The notes: generated by a model from the letters alone, not told the origin. A stretch of DNA of 64,000 nucleotides from Jeongeupia sp. USM3 (GCF_001808185.1 NZ_CP017668.1:1488001-1552000); one strand, 5' to 3'; numbered from the stretch's first letter, positions 11,180 through 21,006 are shown. Numbers and translations: made by a program.

Positions 11180-11438
11180 CCTGTCGTCATGCGTTTCGCG
11201 GCTGCGCTGGGCCGAAAAAGGGCCAGCGACAAGGCGCGTGACGCAGGTAATAACCAGTTGTTGCCAAGGAACACAACGCAGTGGATGGTTCTTTTTCGGC
11301 CCAGCCCTTCGGATTCGGGGCATTTCGGGCGCCGCGCAGCGTCGTCGGCCGCTTGCGGTACGCGTACCGCGGCGCGACCGGCTTCTTGCGCACCACCCGA
11401 ACTGCCCCGAACGCAGTCGTGAAACGCATGACGACCGG
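11180..11438. repeat. Inverted-repeat-bounded element (MITE-like) inside the secretion operon
   Basis: Two 27-bp arms, 11180-11206 and 11412-11438, are inverted copies differing at three positions; the core GTCGTCATGCGTTTC is identical in both. A second, internal inverted pair is CTGGGCCGAAAAAG at 11207-11220 and its complement near 11291-11304. The 259-bp unit separates two genes of an operon in which all other junctions overlap or are under 25 bp, so it looks inserted. It has no transposase. The outward-facing ends carry ATG codons, and the right one serves as the start of the next gene. Confidence 0.7.
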
Positions 11439-11901
11439 CCCTGGCCGCCAAGCCGGCTTCGCCTACGTCTGGGTGCTGATGATGGTGCTGGTGATGGGCA
11501 TCTATCTCGGTCTCGTCGGCGACGCCTGGCAAACCAAGCTGCAGCGCGAACGCGAGCAGGAACTGCTGCGGGTCGGCGACGAGATCCGCCTGGCGATCAA
11601 GGGCTACAACGCCATCGATTCGCAGTACCCGAAGCGGCTGCAGGATCTGGTCCAGGATCCGCGCGTGCCGTTTGCCCGGCGCTTCCTGCGCCGCGCGTAC
11701 AAGGACCCGATGACCGGCGAGGACTGGGCCTACATCGGCGCGCCGGGCGGCGGCTTCATGGGCGTCTACAGCAAGTCGACCAAGGTGCCGCTGAAGCAGA
11801 GCAACTTTCCGCAGCCCTACGGCAACTTCGTCGACAAGAAGAGCTTCGCCGACTGGCAATTCGCCTGGTGGCCCAACAGCGGCGGCGGCCGGACCCGCTG
11901 A
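11428..11901 (+). CDS. Atypical pilin-like protein, last gene of the secretion operon
   Basis: A 157-residue protein with N-terminus MTTGPGRQAGFAYVWVL, a hydrophobic helix, then a soluble domain with KRLQDLVQDPR and RAYKDPMTGEDW, which resembles the conserved part of the preceding pseudopilins. It lacks the Glu at +5 of a normal pilin (AYVWV replaces TLIEL), as GspK-type tip pilins do. The ATG at 11428 lies in the right arm of the inverted-repeat element, and a GTG at 11419 is also in frame; the native start may have been displaced by insertion. Confidence 0.7.
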   Translation: MTTGPGRQAGFAYVWVLMMVLVMGIYLGLVGDAWQTKLQREREQELLRVGDEIRLAIKGYNAIDSQYPKRLQDLVQDPRVPFARRFLRRAYKDPMTGEDWAYIGAPGGGFMGVYSKSTKVPLKQSNFPQPYGNFVDKKSFADWQFAWWPNSGGGRTR

Positions 11902-11934
11902 AGCGGTCTTGTTGCGGAGCAACAGAAAAGCTAT

Positions 11935-11950
11935 GCTAAAGCGGTTTAGC
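11935..11950. promoter_or_regulatory. Palindromic operator for the LacI-type regulator (autoregulation)
   Basis: GCTAAAGCGGTTTAGC is a near-perfect 16-bp palindrome, 18 bp before the GTG start of the LacI-family gene. It has the layout of LacI/FruR half sites (compare the Cra site GCTGAAnCGTTTCAGC). A related 17-bp site lies upstream of rbsK. Confidence 0.65.
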
Positions 11951-11967
11951 AAACCCCGAAGACCGCC

Positions 11968-12969
11968 GTGGCTACCTTTGCACGCCTGACCATCGACGAC
12001 ATCGCCCGGCTCGCCGGCGTCTCGCGCACCACCGCCAGCCTGGTGCTCAACGGCCGCGCCGAAACCTACCGGATTTCCAAGACCACGCAGGAACGCGTGC
12101 TCGCGGTTGCCGCCGAACACCAGTTTCAGCCGTCGCAATCGGCCCGGGCCCTGCGCGCACGCGCCAGCCACACGCTCGGCCTCGTCGTGCCGCAACTGAC
12201 CAACTTCACTCACGCCAGTCTCGCCGAAGCGCTCGAGCCGCTGGCGCGGGAAGCCGGCTACCAGTTGATGATCGTCAGCAGCAGCGACGACCCGGTACAG
12301 GAAGCCGCCGGCATCGGCCAGCTCATCGCGCGCCAGGTCGACGGACTGATCGTCGTGCCGTGCAACGCCGACCCGGCCGTCTATGCCGGCTGGGCCAGGC
12401 GCCTGCCGCTGGTGTTCGCCGACCGCCGCGTTCCCGGCAGCAGCGTTCCCTTCGTCGTGACCGCCGCCGCCGCCGCCACCGAGGCACTGGTCGGCGGCGC
12501 GATCGCCGACGGCGCACGCGAGATCCTGTACATCGGCGGTGGCGCCAGCCTGTCGACCAGCGCCGACCGGCTCGCCGGCTACCGCGCCGCAGTCGATCGC
12601 GCCGGCATCGCCGTTGGCGACGACTGGATCAGCGAGCGCGACTACCTGCGCACATCGGGCCAGGCCCGGCTCGCCGACTGGGTGAACCGGCACGGCCGCT
12701 ACCCGCAGGCGGTGTTCACCGGCGGGATCACGCTGCTCGAAGGCGTGCTGGCCTTCGTCAATGCCCACGGCGGCACCGGCCCCGACTTCCTGCTGACCTT
12801 CGACGACCACCCGCTGCTCGACTGCCTGCCGCAGGCGGTGCAATCGGTCGCGCAGGACAGCCATACGCTGGCGGCCGACAGCCTTGCCGCCGTACTGGCG
12901 CTGCTGGCCGGCCAGCCGGCCGAGCCCGAACGCTGGATCGACGCCAGCGTTCGCCGCCGGCAGCGTTAA
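11968..12969 (+). CDS. LacI-family transcriptional regulator, FruR/Cra-like
   Basis: A 333-residue repressor. The N-terminal LacI helix-turn-helix reads IDDIARLAGVSRTTASLVLN (about 9-28), followed by a hinge and a periplasmic-binding-protein-like ligand domain from residue 62. The sequence runs parallel to FruR/Cra (SRTTAS-V-NG, GYQL-I-SS-DDP, RQVDGLIVVP), more than to typical RbsR. The start is GTG at 11968 with no strong SD. It is encoded just upstream of and in the same direction as rbsKDACB, and matching operators precede both genes, so it probably represses ribose uptake and itself. The effector is not known from sequence. Confidence 0.88.
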   Translation: MATFARLTIDDIARLAGVSRTTASLVLNGRAETYRISKTTQERVLAVAAEHQFQPSQSARALRARASHTLGLVVPQLTNFTHASLAEALEPLAREAGYQLMIVSSSDDPVQEAAGIGQLIARQVDGLIVVPCNADPAVYAGWARRLPLVFADRRVPGSSVPFVVTAAAAATEALVGGAIADGAREILYIGGGASLSTSADRLAGYRAAVDRAGIAVGDDWISERDYLRTSGQARLADWVNRHGRYPQAVFTGGITLLEGVLAFVNAHGGTGPDFLLTFDDHPLLDCLPQAVQSVAQDSHTLAADSLAAVLALLAGQPAEPERWIDASVRRRQR

Positions 12970-13113
12970 TCCTCTTCCCGAACGTCACGCAACGCTGGGC
13001 CCCGGCATCGCCGCGCCCGCGCCCGCGCCGGGCCCGCTTTGCCGTCGGCATAAGGGGATTCCTGTAGTTTTTCCAGAAACACTACAAAAAGTTGATCCAG
13101 GTCTACTTTTTTT

Positions 13114-13130
13114 GCTTAACACGGTTTAGC
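13114..13130. promoter_or_regulatory. Operator/promoter region of the ribose operon
   Basis: GCTTAACACGGTTTAGC is an imperfect 17-bp palindrome sharing GGTTTAGC with the site upstream of the LacI-type gene. A candidate -35 box TTGATC (13092-13097) lies just before it, so a bound repressor would cover the -10 region. rbsK begins 78 bp downstream. Confidence 0.6.
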
Positions 13131-13208
13131 ATCGGCACATCGCTCGAATCAAGAGCCCGAATCCGTGGTAGCGGTCTAGCCTGTACTACGGGTGCATAAG
13201 GAGTTGCT

Positions 13209-14102
13209 ATGACCAAGGTGCTGGTAGTCGGCAGTATTAATATGGATCTCGTCGTCGGCACGACGCGCTTCCCGCGTCTCGGCGAAACACTGTTCGGCGA
13301 ACGCTTTGCGACCCATCCCGGCGGCAAGGGCGCCAACCAGGCGGTTGCCGCGGCACGCCTCGGCGCGCAGGTGACGATGGTCGGCCGGGTCGGCGACGAC
13401 GCATTCGGCCAGCAGATGCTGGCCACGCTGACGACCGAGGGCATCGACACCCGCTGGATCGGCGTATCGGACTCCGCCGCCACCGGCATCGCCGCGATCA
13501 CCGTCTGCGACGGCGACAACGCCATCCTCGTCGTCCCCGGCGCCAATGGCGAACTCTCTCCCGAGCACATCGCCGCCTCCGAGCAGGCCTTTGCCGGCAC
13601 CGACGTCGTGCTGGCACAGCTCGAAGTGCCGATGGCCACCGTCGAAGCCGCCGCCGCGCTGGCGCACAAGCACGGCAAGCCTTTCATCCTCAACCCGGCG
13701 CCGGCGGCCCGGCTGCCGATCGAACTGGTCGGCAAGGTCGCGCTGTTCACGCCGAACGAATACGAACTTGCCGTCGCGCTCGACGGCAAGCCCGAGAACT
13801 GGAAAGCGCTCTTGGCGATGCTGCCGGGCAAGGTGGTGATGACCAAGGGCCGCGACGGCGCCTACTTCACCGATGCCGGCGGTGCGCTGCAGCACCAGAC
13901 CTCGTTCCCGGTCGAGGCCGTCGATTCGACCGGCGCCGGCGACACGTTCAACGGCGCGATCGCCGCGTTCTGGGACCTCGGCCTCGCCGCCGCATCGCGC
14001 TACGCCTGCGCCGCCGGCGCGCTGTCGGTGACCCGTGCCGGCGCACAGGGCGGCATGCCGACGCGTGTCGAAGTCGATACCTTCCTGGACAACGCAGCAT
14101 GA
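13209..14102 (+). CDS. rbsK: Ribokinase
   Basis: A 297-residue PfkB-family kinase that phosphorylates D-ribose to ribose 5-phosphate in the cytoplasm. It has the N-terminal PfkB signature (HPGGKGANQAVAAARLG, about 37-53) and the C-terminal signature with catalytic Asp in DSTGAGDTFNGA. AAGGAG lies at the right distance before ATG 13209. It is first in the rbsKDACB operon and overlaps rbsD by four bases (ATGA). Confidence 0.96.
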   Translation: MTKVLVVGSINMDLVVGTTRFPRLGETLFGERFATHPGGKGANQAVAAARLGAQVTMVGRVGDDAFGQQMLATLTTEGIDTRWIGVSDSAATGIAAITVCDGDNAILVVPGANGELSPEHIAASEQAFAGTDVVLAQLEVPMATVEAAAALAHKHGKPFILNPAPAARLPIELVGKVALFTPNEYELAVALDGKPENWKALLAMLPGKVVMTKGRDGAYFTDAGGALQHQTSFPVEAVDSTGAGDTFNGAIAAFWDLGLAAASRYACAAGALSVTRAGAQGGMPTRVEVDTFLDNAA

Positions 14103-14497
14103 AAAAGCACGGCATCCTCAACAGCGACATCGCCCGCGTCCTGGCGAGCCTCGGCCACACCGACTGCATCGTCATCGGCGATTGCGGCCTGCCGATTCCC
14201 GATCACGTCGAACGGATCGACCTGGCGCTGCGCATCGGCACACCGAGCTTCTTTGACGTGCTCGACGAAGTGCTCAAGGACATGCAGGTCGAACGCGCGG
14301 TGTTCGCGACCGAAGCGCTCGACCGCAACGAGGCCGTGATGGCCCGCGCAACCAAGATGGCCGGCGACGGCATCGGGATCGACTACCTATCGCACGACGA
14401 CCTCAAGCGCCTGTCGCACGACGCCAGGGTCGTCATCCGCACCGGCGAAGCGACGCCCTACGCCAATGTCGTGCTGTACGCCGGCGTGATCTTCTGA
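14099..14497 (+). CDS. rbsD: D-ribose pyranase
   Basis: A 132-residue RbsD that interconverts beta-pyranose and beta-furanose ribose, giving the form RbsK uses. The N-terminus MKKHGILNSDIARVLASLGH carries the catalytic His20, and the C-terminus ATPYANVVLYAGVIF is characteristic of the family. Its start overlaps the rbsK stop. Confidence 0.96.
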   Translation: MKKHGILNSDIARVLASLGHTDCIVIGDCGLPIPDHVERIDLALRIGTPSFFDVLDEVLKDMQVERAVFATEALDRNEAVMARATKMAGDGIGIDYLSHDDLKRLSHDARVVIRTGEATPYANVVLYAGVIF

Positions 14498-14507
14498 GGA
14501 GCCGGTC

Positions 14508-15989
<1,482 letters not shown>

Positions 15990-15991
15990 CG

Positions 15992-16930
15992 ATGAGCCCG
16001 CAAACCAAAGCCACCCTGCAAAAACTCGGGCCACTGATCGCACTGGTCATCATGGCCATCATCCTGGCGATCATGAGCCCGGACTTCCTCACCGTCGGCA
16101 ACCTGCTGAACGTGCTGCGCCAGGTGTCGATCAACGCGCTGATCGCCTTCGGCATGACCTTCGTGATCCTGCTCGCCGGCATCGACCTCTCGGTCGGCTC
16201 GGTGCTGGCGCTGTCGGCAGCGCTGATGGCCGGGCTGATGGGCGGTGGCATGAACCCGGTTGCCGCGACCATCGTCGCGCTGGCCGCCGGCGCCGCCATG
16301 GGCCTCGTCAACGGCGTGATCGTCACCAAGGGCAAGGTCGCGCCGTTCATTGCCACGCTGGGCACGATGACGCTGTACCGCGGCCTGACCATGGTCTACA
16401 CCAACGGCAGCCCGATGACCGGCTTCAACAGCGACTTCATCTACATGCTCGGCAGCGGCTACGTGTTCGGCATCGTCCCGGTCCCGGTCGTGATCACCCT
16501 GGTCGTGTTCGGTGCGCTGTGGTTCGTGCTGAAGAAAACCGTGTTCGGCCGTCACGTCTACGCCGTCGGCGGCAATCCGGAAGCATCGAAGCTCTCCGGT
16601 GTGAAGGTCGACCGGGTCCAGCTCTGGGTGTACGCGCTGTCGGGGCTGATGGCGGCGCTCGCCGGCGCGATCCTGACCTCGCGGCTCAATTCGGCCCAGC
16701 CGACCGCCGGCGCCGGCTACGAGCTCGACGCGATCGCCGCGGTCGTCATCGGCGGCACCAGCCTGGCCGGCGGCCGCGGCTGGATCGTCGGCACGCTGAT
16801 CGGCGCGGTGCTGCTCGGCGTGCTCAACAACGGCCTCAACCTGCTCGGCGTCTCGTCGTTCTACCAGCAGGTCATCAAGGGCATCATCATCCTGCTCGCG
16901 GTGCTGATCGACCGCGCCGGGAAGAAGTAA
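15992..16930 (+). CDS. rbsC: Ribose ABC transporter, permease
   Basis: A 312-residue polytopic membrane protein of the RbsC/AraH family with about eight to ten hydrophobic segments. The conserved GIDLSVGSVLALSA motif and the AVGGNPEASKLSGVKVDRVQ loop, which contacts RbsA, are present. GGAGG precedes the ATG, and the gene starts two bases after the rbsA stop. Confidence 0.95.
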   Translation: MSPQTKATLQKLGPLIALVIMAIILAIMSPDFLTVGNLLNVLRQVSINALIAFGMTFVILLAGIDLSVGSVLALSAALMAGLMGGGMNPVAATIVALAAGAAMGLVNGVIVTKGKVAPFIATLGTMTLYRGLTMVYTNGSPMTGFNSDFIYMLGSGYVFGIVPVPVVITLVVFGALWFVLKKTVFGRHVYAVGGNPEASKLSGVKVDRVQLWVYALSGLMAALAGAILTSRLNSAQPTAGAGYELDAIAAVVIGGTSLAGGRGWIVGTLIGAVLLGVLNNGLNLLGVSSFYQQVIKGIIILLAVLIDRAGKK

Positions 16931-16975
16931 ACGGGTCCAGAGCCCGCCACCAAGCAGTCAAATAGGAGAAGTCGC

Positions 16976-17914
16976 ATGAAACCGTGGATCAAACCCCTGC
17001 TGATCGGCGCCATCGCCCTCGGTCTCGCCGCGTGCTCGAAGCAGGGCCCGGACAGCAGCGCCGCATCGGAAGCCGCCAGTAGCGGCGAGCCGACCATCGG
17101 CCTTGCCGTCTCGACACAGAACAACCCGTTCTTCGTCACGCTGCGCCAGGCCGCCGAGGCCGAGGCCAAGGCGCAGGGCATCAAGCTGATCGCCGTCGAC
17201 GCGCAGGACGACGCCGCCAAGCAGATCTCCAGCATCGAAGACCTGATCCAGAAAAAGGTCAGCGTCATCCTGATCAACCCGACCGACTCGGACGCGATCG
17301 CCAACGCGGTGCGTGAAGCCAACAATGCCAAGATCCCGGTGATCACCATCGACCGTGCGGTCAACGGCGGCGAAGTCGTCGCCCACATCGCATCGGACAA
17401 CATCGAGGGTGGCCGCATGGCGGCGAAATACCTGCTCGAGCAGATCAAGCATCAGGGCAAGGTGATCGAGCTCGAAGGCATCCCGGGCTCGTCGGCCGCG
17501 CGTGAACGCGGCCAGGGCTTCGGCGAGGGCATCAAGGACGCCAAGGACGTACAGGTCGTCGCCAAGCAGCCGGCCGACTTCGACCGTGCCAAGGGCCTGA
17601 CCGTGACCGAGAACATCCTGCAGGGCAACAAGGACGTGAAGGGCCTGTTCGCCCAGAACGACGAAATGGCCCTCGGCGCGCTGCAGGCGATCCAGGCCGC
17701 AGGGCTGAAGGACGTCGTTGTCGTCGGCTTCGACGCGACCAGCGACGCGATCGCCGCGGTCAAGGCCGGCACCCTCGCCGCCACCGTCCAGCAAAAGCCG
17801 GACCTGATGGGCAAGATGGCCGTCGACACCGCCAAGCAGATCATCGACGGCAAGCAGGTGCCGAAGTCGATCCCAGTGCCACTGAACCTCGTCACCAAGG
17901 ACAACGCGCAGTAA
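16976..17914 (+). CDS. rbsB: Ribose ABC transporter, substrate-binding lipoprotein
   Basis: A 312-residue periplasmic-binding protein that delivers ribose to RbsAC. The signal peptide ends in a lipobox (ALGLAAC, C20), so the protein is probably lipid-anchored rather than free, which is less usual for RbsB in Gram-negatives. The mature part starts with TIGLAVSTQNNPFFVTL and contains the conserved DAQDDAAKQISSIEDLI and DSDAIANAVREANN segments. GGAG precedes the ATG. It is the last gene of the operon and has its own terminator. Confidence 0.94.
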   Translation: MKPWIKPLLIGAIALGLAACSKQGPDSSAASEAASSGEPTIGLAVSTQNNPFFVTLRQAAEAEAKAQGIKLIAVDAQDDAAKQISSIEDLIQKKVSVILINPTDSDAIANAVREANNAKIPVITIDRAVNGGEVVAHIASDNIEGGRMAAKYLLEQIKHQGKVIELEGIPGSSAARERGQGFGEGIKDAKDVQVVAKQPADFDRAKGLTVTENILQGNKDVKGLFAQNDEMALGALQAIQAAGLKDVVVVGFDATSDAIAAVKAGTLAATVQQKPDLMGKMAVDTAKQIIDGKQVPKSIPVPLNLVTKDNAQ

Positions 17915-17937
17915 ACCGAGTACACCGCAGAGACTTT

Positions 17938-17967
17938 CACGGCCCCTACACGGGGCCGTTTTTTTTC
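17938..17967 (+). terminator. Terminator of the ribose operon
   Basis: Stem ACGGCCCC/GGGGCCGT with a short loop followed by eight T residues, 24 bases after the rbsB stop codon. Confidence 0.9.
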
Positions 17968-18025
17968 TGCCGATGAATTGCCGGCGCTGCTATACCGGGA
18001 GACCACGACGGCGAAGGAACCTGCG

Positions 18026-19900
18026 ATGGCCAGCAGCAAAGTCAGCATCGAAGAATACGAAGACCAGATCGGGCGGCCTTACAAGCGGCCACTCCCGCCG
18101 CCCCGGGTCTTCGAGCTGGCGATCACCATGGCCGGCGCGGTGTCGGCCGGCGCGTACAGCGCCGGCGTCTTCGACTTCCTGATCGAGGCACTCGACGAAT
18201 GGCAGAAAGCCAAGGCCGGACAGCTCGACGGCGTCGACCCGGCAACCGTGCCGCAGCACGAGGTCCGCCTCGGAGCCATCAGCGGCGCATCGGCCGGCAG
18301 CGTCGTCGCCGCGATCGCCGCAACCTGCCTGCACCGTGATTTCCCGCATGGCCCGGTTGCCGGCAACCCGCTGTACGAGGTCTGGGTCAAGAACATCGAC
18401 CTGATCGGGGATCGCTCCTACGCCTTTGGCATGCTCGGCAGCGACGACCTGGCCCGTGCCGACCTGCGCGTGCCTTCGCTGCTCGACGGCAGCGCGCTGG
18501 ACAAGCTCGCCACGCGGGCGATTGGCCCGTGGCCGGCAGTGTGGGGCCCGGCGCCCGGCGCCCGGCTGCGCCCCTATCTCGGCTTCGCCGCCGGCGCTGA
18601 CCAGCCGCAGCACCCGCTCAAGCTGATCTTCACCCAGACCAATCTCAGCGGCGTGCCCTACGCCGTCGACATGCGCGGCGGCGAAGCGCAACACGAAATG
18701 ACACTGCACGCCGACCACATCCGCTTTGCCCTCGGTACAGCACGCCCCTGTCCGGACGAATATCCGCTCGACCCGGCGCAGCTAAGCGCCACCGGGCCGT
18801 GGCAGGACTTCGTCCAGCACGCACTGGGTTCCGGCGCGTTTCCCGGCGGCCTGCCGCACCGGCAACTGGCGCGCCGCGGCCGCGATTACTACCTGCGTTT
18901 CCTGCAAGGCAGCAATGACCTGTATCGCCTCAGCCCCAAGCCGAACTCGGGCATTCCCGACAACGAAGCCAGCGACGGCTACCGCTACCTGTGCAGCGAC
19001 GGCGGCGTGATGGACAACGAACCATTCGAGCTCGCCCGGCGCGAACTCGCCGGCCTTGGCGGCAGCAATCCGCGCAAGGGCGACGACGCCTGCCGCGCGG
19101 TCATCATGATCGACCCCTTCCCCGACCCGGCCAGGTATCAAGCCCCCGAGCACGGCGAAGACCTGTTCGACGTGCTGCCGTCACTGCTCAGCGGCATGAA
19201 GGACCAGTGCCGCTATAACGCCGAAGCGCTGATGCTGGCCGAAGACCCCAGCGTCTACAGCCGTTTCTATGTCGCACCGAGTGACAGCCGGGGCCCGGCG
19301 CACGCACCAACCAAGAAAAAAGGCACCCAGCTCGCCTCGGCCGGACTGTCGGCCTTCGCCGGCTTCCTGCATGAATCGTTCCGCCACCATGACTTCATGC
19401 TCGGCCGGCGCAACTGCCAGCGCTTCCTGGAGCTGCACCTGGCGGTTCTGCCCGGCAACCCGCACGTAGACGGCCCTCGATCCAGCCCGATCGACAACGG
19501 CGAACTGCCGCTGATTCCGTTGTTTGGCCGCGCGCGACCAGAGGTCGAGCTCGCAACCTGGCCGATCGACGACTTCCAGAACGACCGCTTCGTCATCCTC
19601 GCGCAAAAGCTGGAAAAGCGCTTCAAGCTGCTGAGCAAGCGCGGCCTCGCCAAGCTCGACGACGTTGCCCGCTGGTACGGCAAACTGGGCTGGATGTTCG
19701 GCGGCGCCAAAGCGACCGAACTGGCGATGAAAACGATCGCCCGCGACCTGCTCGACCGCGGGCTGATCAGTTACCAAGCCGACTGGTCCAAGGAGACGCC
19801 GGCGCGGTCAGGTGTTGGTGGCGGTGGCGGTGGCGGTGGCGGTGGCGGTGGCGGTGGCGGTGGCGGTGGCGGTGGCGGTGGCGGTGGCGGTGGCGGTTAA
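18026..19900 (+). CDS. Patatin-like phospholipase with poly-glycine C-terminus
   Basis: A 624-residue patatin-fold acyl hydrolase. ATG 18026 is chosen for the GAAGGA seven bases upstream; an earlier in-frame ATG lies almost in the preceding terminator. The oxyanion-hole glycine-rich loop is ITMAGAVSAGAYSAGV (about 35-50), the nucleophile elbow is GASAG with the catalytic Ser at about 93, and the dyad Asp is in DGGVMDNEPF near 335. No signal peptide is seen. The last 27 codons are all glycine, encoded by a perfect GGTGGC repeat. It is convergent with nadM, and their stop codons overlap. Substrate is unknown; phospholipid hydrolysis is the family expectation. Confidence 0.88.
   Translation: MASSKVSIEEYEDQIGRPYKRPLPPPRVFELAITMAGAVSAGAYSAGVFDFLIEALDEWQKAKAGQLDGVDPATVPQHEVRLGAISGASAGSVVAAIAATCLHRDFPHGPVAGNPLYEVWVKNIDLIGDRSYAFGMLGSDDLARADLRVPSLLDGSALDKLATRAIGPWPAVWGPAPGARLRPYLGFAAGADQPQHPLKLIFTQTNLSGVPYAVDMRGGEAQHEMTLHADHIRFALGTARPCPDEYPLDPAQLSATGPWQDFVQHALGSGAFPGGLPHRQLARRGRDYYLRFLQGSNDLYRLSPKPNSGIPDNEASDGYRYLCSDGGVMDNEPFELARRELAGLGGSNPRKGDDACRAVIMIDPFPDPARYQAPEHGEDLFDVLPSLLSGMKDQCRYNAEALMLAEDPSVYSRFYVAPSDSRGPAHAPTKKKGTQLASAGLSAFAGFLHESFRHHDFMLGRRNCQRFLELHLAVLPGNPHVDGPRSSPIDNGELPLIPLFGRARPEVELATWPIDDFQNDRFVILAQKLEKRFKLLSKRGLAKLDDVARWYGKLGWMFGGAKATELAMKTIARDLLDRGLISYQADWSKETPARSGVGGGGGGGGGGGGGGGGGGGGGGGGGGG
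19817..19897 (+). repeat. Hexanucleotide microsatellite GGTGGC (27 Gly codons)
   Basis: Eighty-one bases of perfect GGT-GGC alternation end exactly at the stop codon of the patatin-like gene and abut the stop codon of nadM on the other strand. It encodes an uninterrupted glycine tail. This is the third long in-frame hexamer repeat in the window. Confidence 0.95.
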
Positions 19901-20961
19901 ATCTGGCCGAGGAACCAGTTGACGATATAGAAATGATCCTCGAACAGCTCGGTTTCCATCCGGTTGAACTCGAACAGCGGCACCCACTGCGCCCGGTCGG
20001 CATCGTCGCCGCCACGCACCTTCGGCAGCCCTTCGCCGGTCGGCGTCAGTTCGATCAGGAAGCCGTGGGTGATCGTCCGGCCGCGCAGCGAGCGCTGCGG
20101 GTGGTCGAACACCCGGCTGGCGCGGATCGAGCCGGCCAGCACCGGCGCCGGCACCTTGAGCCGGGTTTCTTCCTTCAGCTCGCGGATCACCGCGTCGCGG
20201 ATCGGTTCGTCCTGCTCGATGAAGCCACCGGGCAGCGCCCACAAGCCCTTGCCGGGCATGCCGCGCCGCCGCACCAGCAGGATGTGGCCCGAGTGGATCA
20301 CCACCGCGTCGACGGTAACGAAGGTCGGCGGATACGGCGCCACCGCCCACGCACGGCGGAAGTCCTGCAGATAGCGGTACTCGGCGGCCAGCCTCGCGTA
20401 GACGTCGCCACGCCGGAAGACCTGCAGCCAGTCGAACACCGCCGGCGGCAGCCCGGGGGCGCAGGTATCGAAACGCGATCCGCCGGCGTCGAACAGCGCA
20501 TCGCGGACGCGCTGCGCGTCGATGCCGGGCTCGTCGTCGACCTCGAGCCGCTGCCACTGCGGGAACAGCTCCAGATACCACGCGTTGCGGCTGCCGCGGC
20601 TGCCGACGATGCCGATGCCGAACTCGGCCGCCCGGTGGCCGAGGCTGGCGGTGTCGACGGCAATGACCTTGTCGACCAGGCTCTGGATTTCGGTCACCCA
20701 TTGCTGGTCGTTGTACATCCGGTCCGAGCAGCCGAGCATGAACACCCGGTGCTGCAGCTCGGCCGGCAAGGCCGCGCGCAGCATCGCCTCGCGCTCGGCC
20801 AGCGTGAACGGGTTGCGCGGGCTCACCGCCTGCCGCGCCGAACCGCAGATCACGATCAGCTTGTCGGCGTGTTCGAGCGCGGCATGGATCAGCTTCAGAT
20901 GGCCCATGTGCACCGGCTGGAAACGGCCGATGAACACCAGGTAGTCGAAACGTTGTGTCAT
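19897..20961 (-). CDS. nadM: Bifunctional NMN adenylyltransferase / Nudix hydrolase
   Basis: A 354-residue two-domain enzyme. The N-terminal nucleotidyltransferase domain (1-185) has IGRFQPVHMGH, the HxGH motif for adenylyl transfer to (nicotinamide) mononucleotide in NAD synthesis. The C-terminal domain (200-345) has the Nudix box G-x5-E-x7-REL-x-EET (starting at GGFIEQDEP), typical of ADP-ribose pyrophosphatase. The same fusion is known from cyanobacteria and Francisella. GGGAG precedes the ATG. It lies downstream of nadA with a terminator-like hairpin between them; its stop overlaps that of the patatin-like gene within TTAA. Confidence 0.93.
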   Translation of the reverse strand: MTQRFDYLVFIGRFQPVHMGHLKLIHAALEHADKLIVICGSARQAVSPRNPFTLAEREAMLRAALPAELQHRVFMLGCSDRMYNDQQWVTEIQSLVDKVIAVDTASLGHRAAEFGIGIVGSRGSRNAWYLELFPQWQRLEVDDEPGIDAQRVRDALFDAGGSRFDTCAPGLPPAVFDWLQVFRRGDVYARLAAEYRYLQDFRRAWAVAPYPPTFVTVDAVVIHSGHILLVRRRGMPGKGLWALPGGFIEQDEPIRDAVIRELKEETRLKVPAPVLAGSIRASRVFDHPQRSLRGRTITHGFLIELTPTGEGLPKVRGGDDADRAQWVPLFEFNRMETELFEDHFYIVNWFLGQI

Positions 20962-20975
20962 CGGTTCTCCCGGAT

Positions 20976-21003
20976 GAAAAAGGGCGGTCTCGACCGCCCT
21001 TTG
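20976..21003 (-). terminator. Hairpin between nadA and nadM (terminator or attenuator)
   Basis: A 10-bp stem AAAGGGCGGT/ACCGCCCTTT with loop CTCG and, on the minus strand, a following T run, four bases after the nadA stop. nadM starts 15 bases further on, so some read-through or a separate promoter is required for its expression. Confidence 0.7.
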
Positions 21004-21006
21004 CGC

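Noticed and set aside
11187..11429. 80-codon minus-strand frame in the inverted-repeat element
   Set aside because: It lies wholly inside the repeat element, begins in one arm and has no domain; such frames are common by-products of repeat elements.
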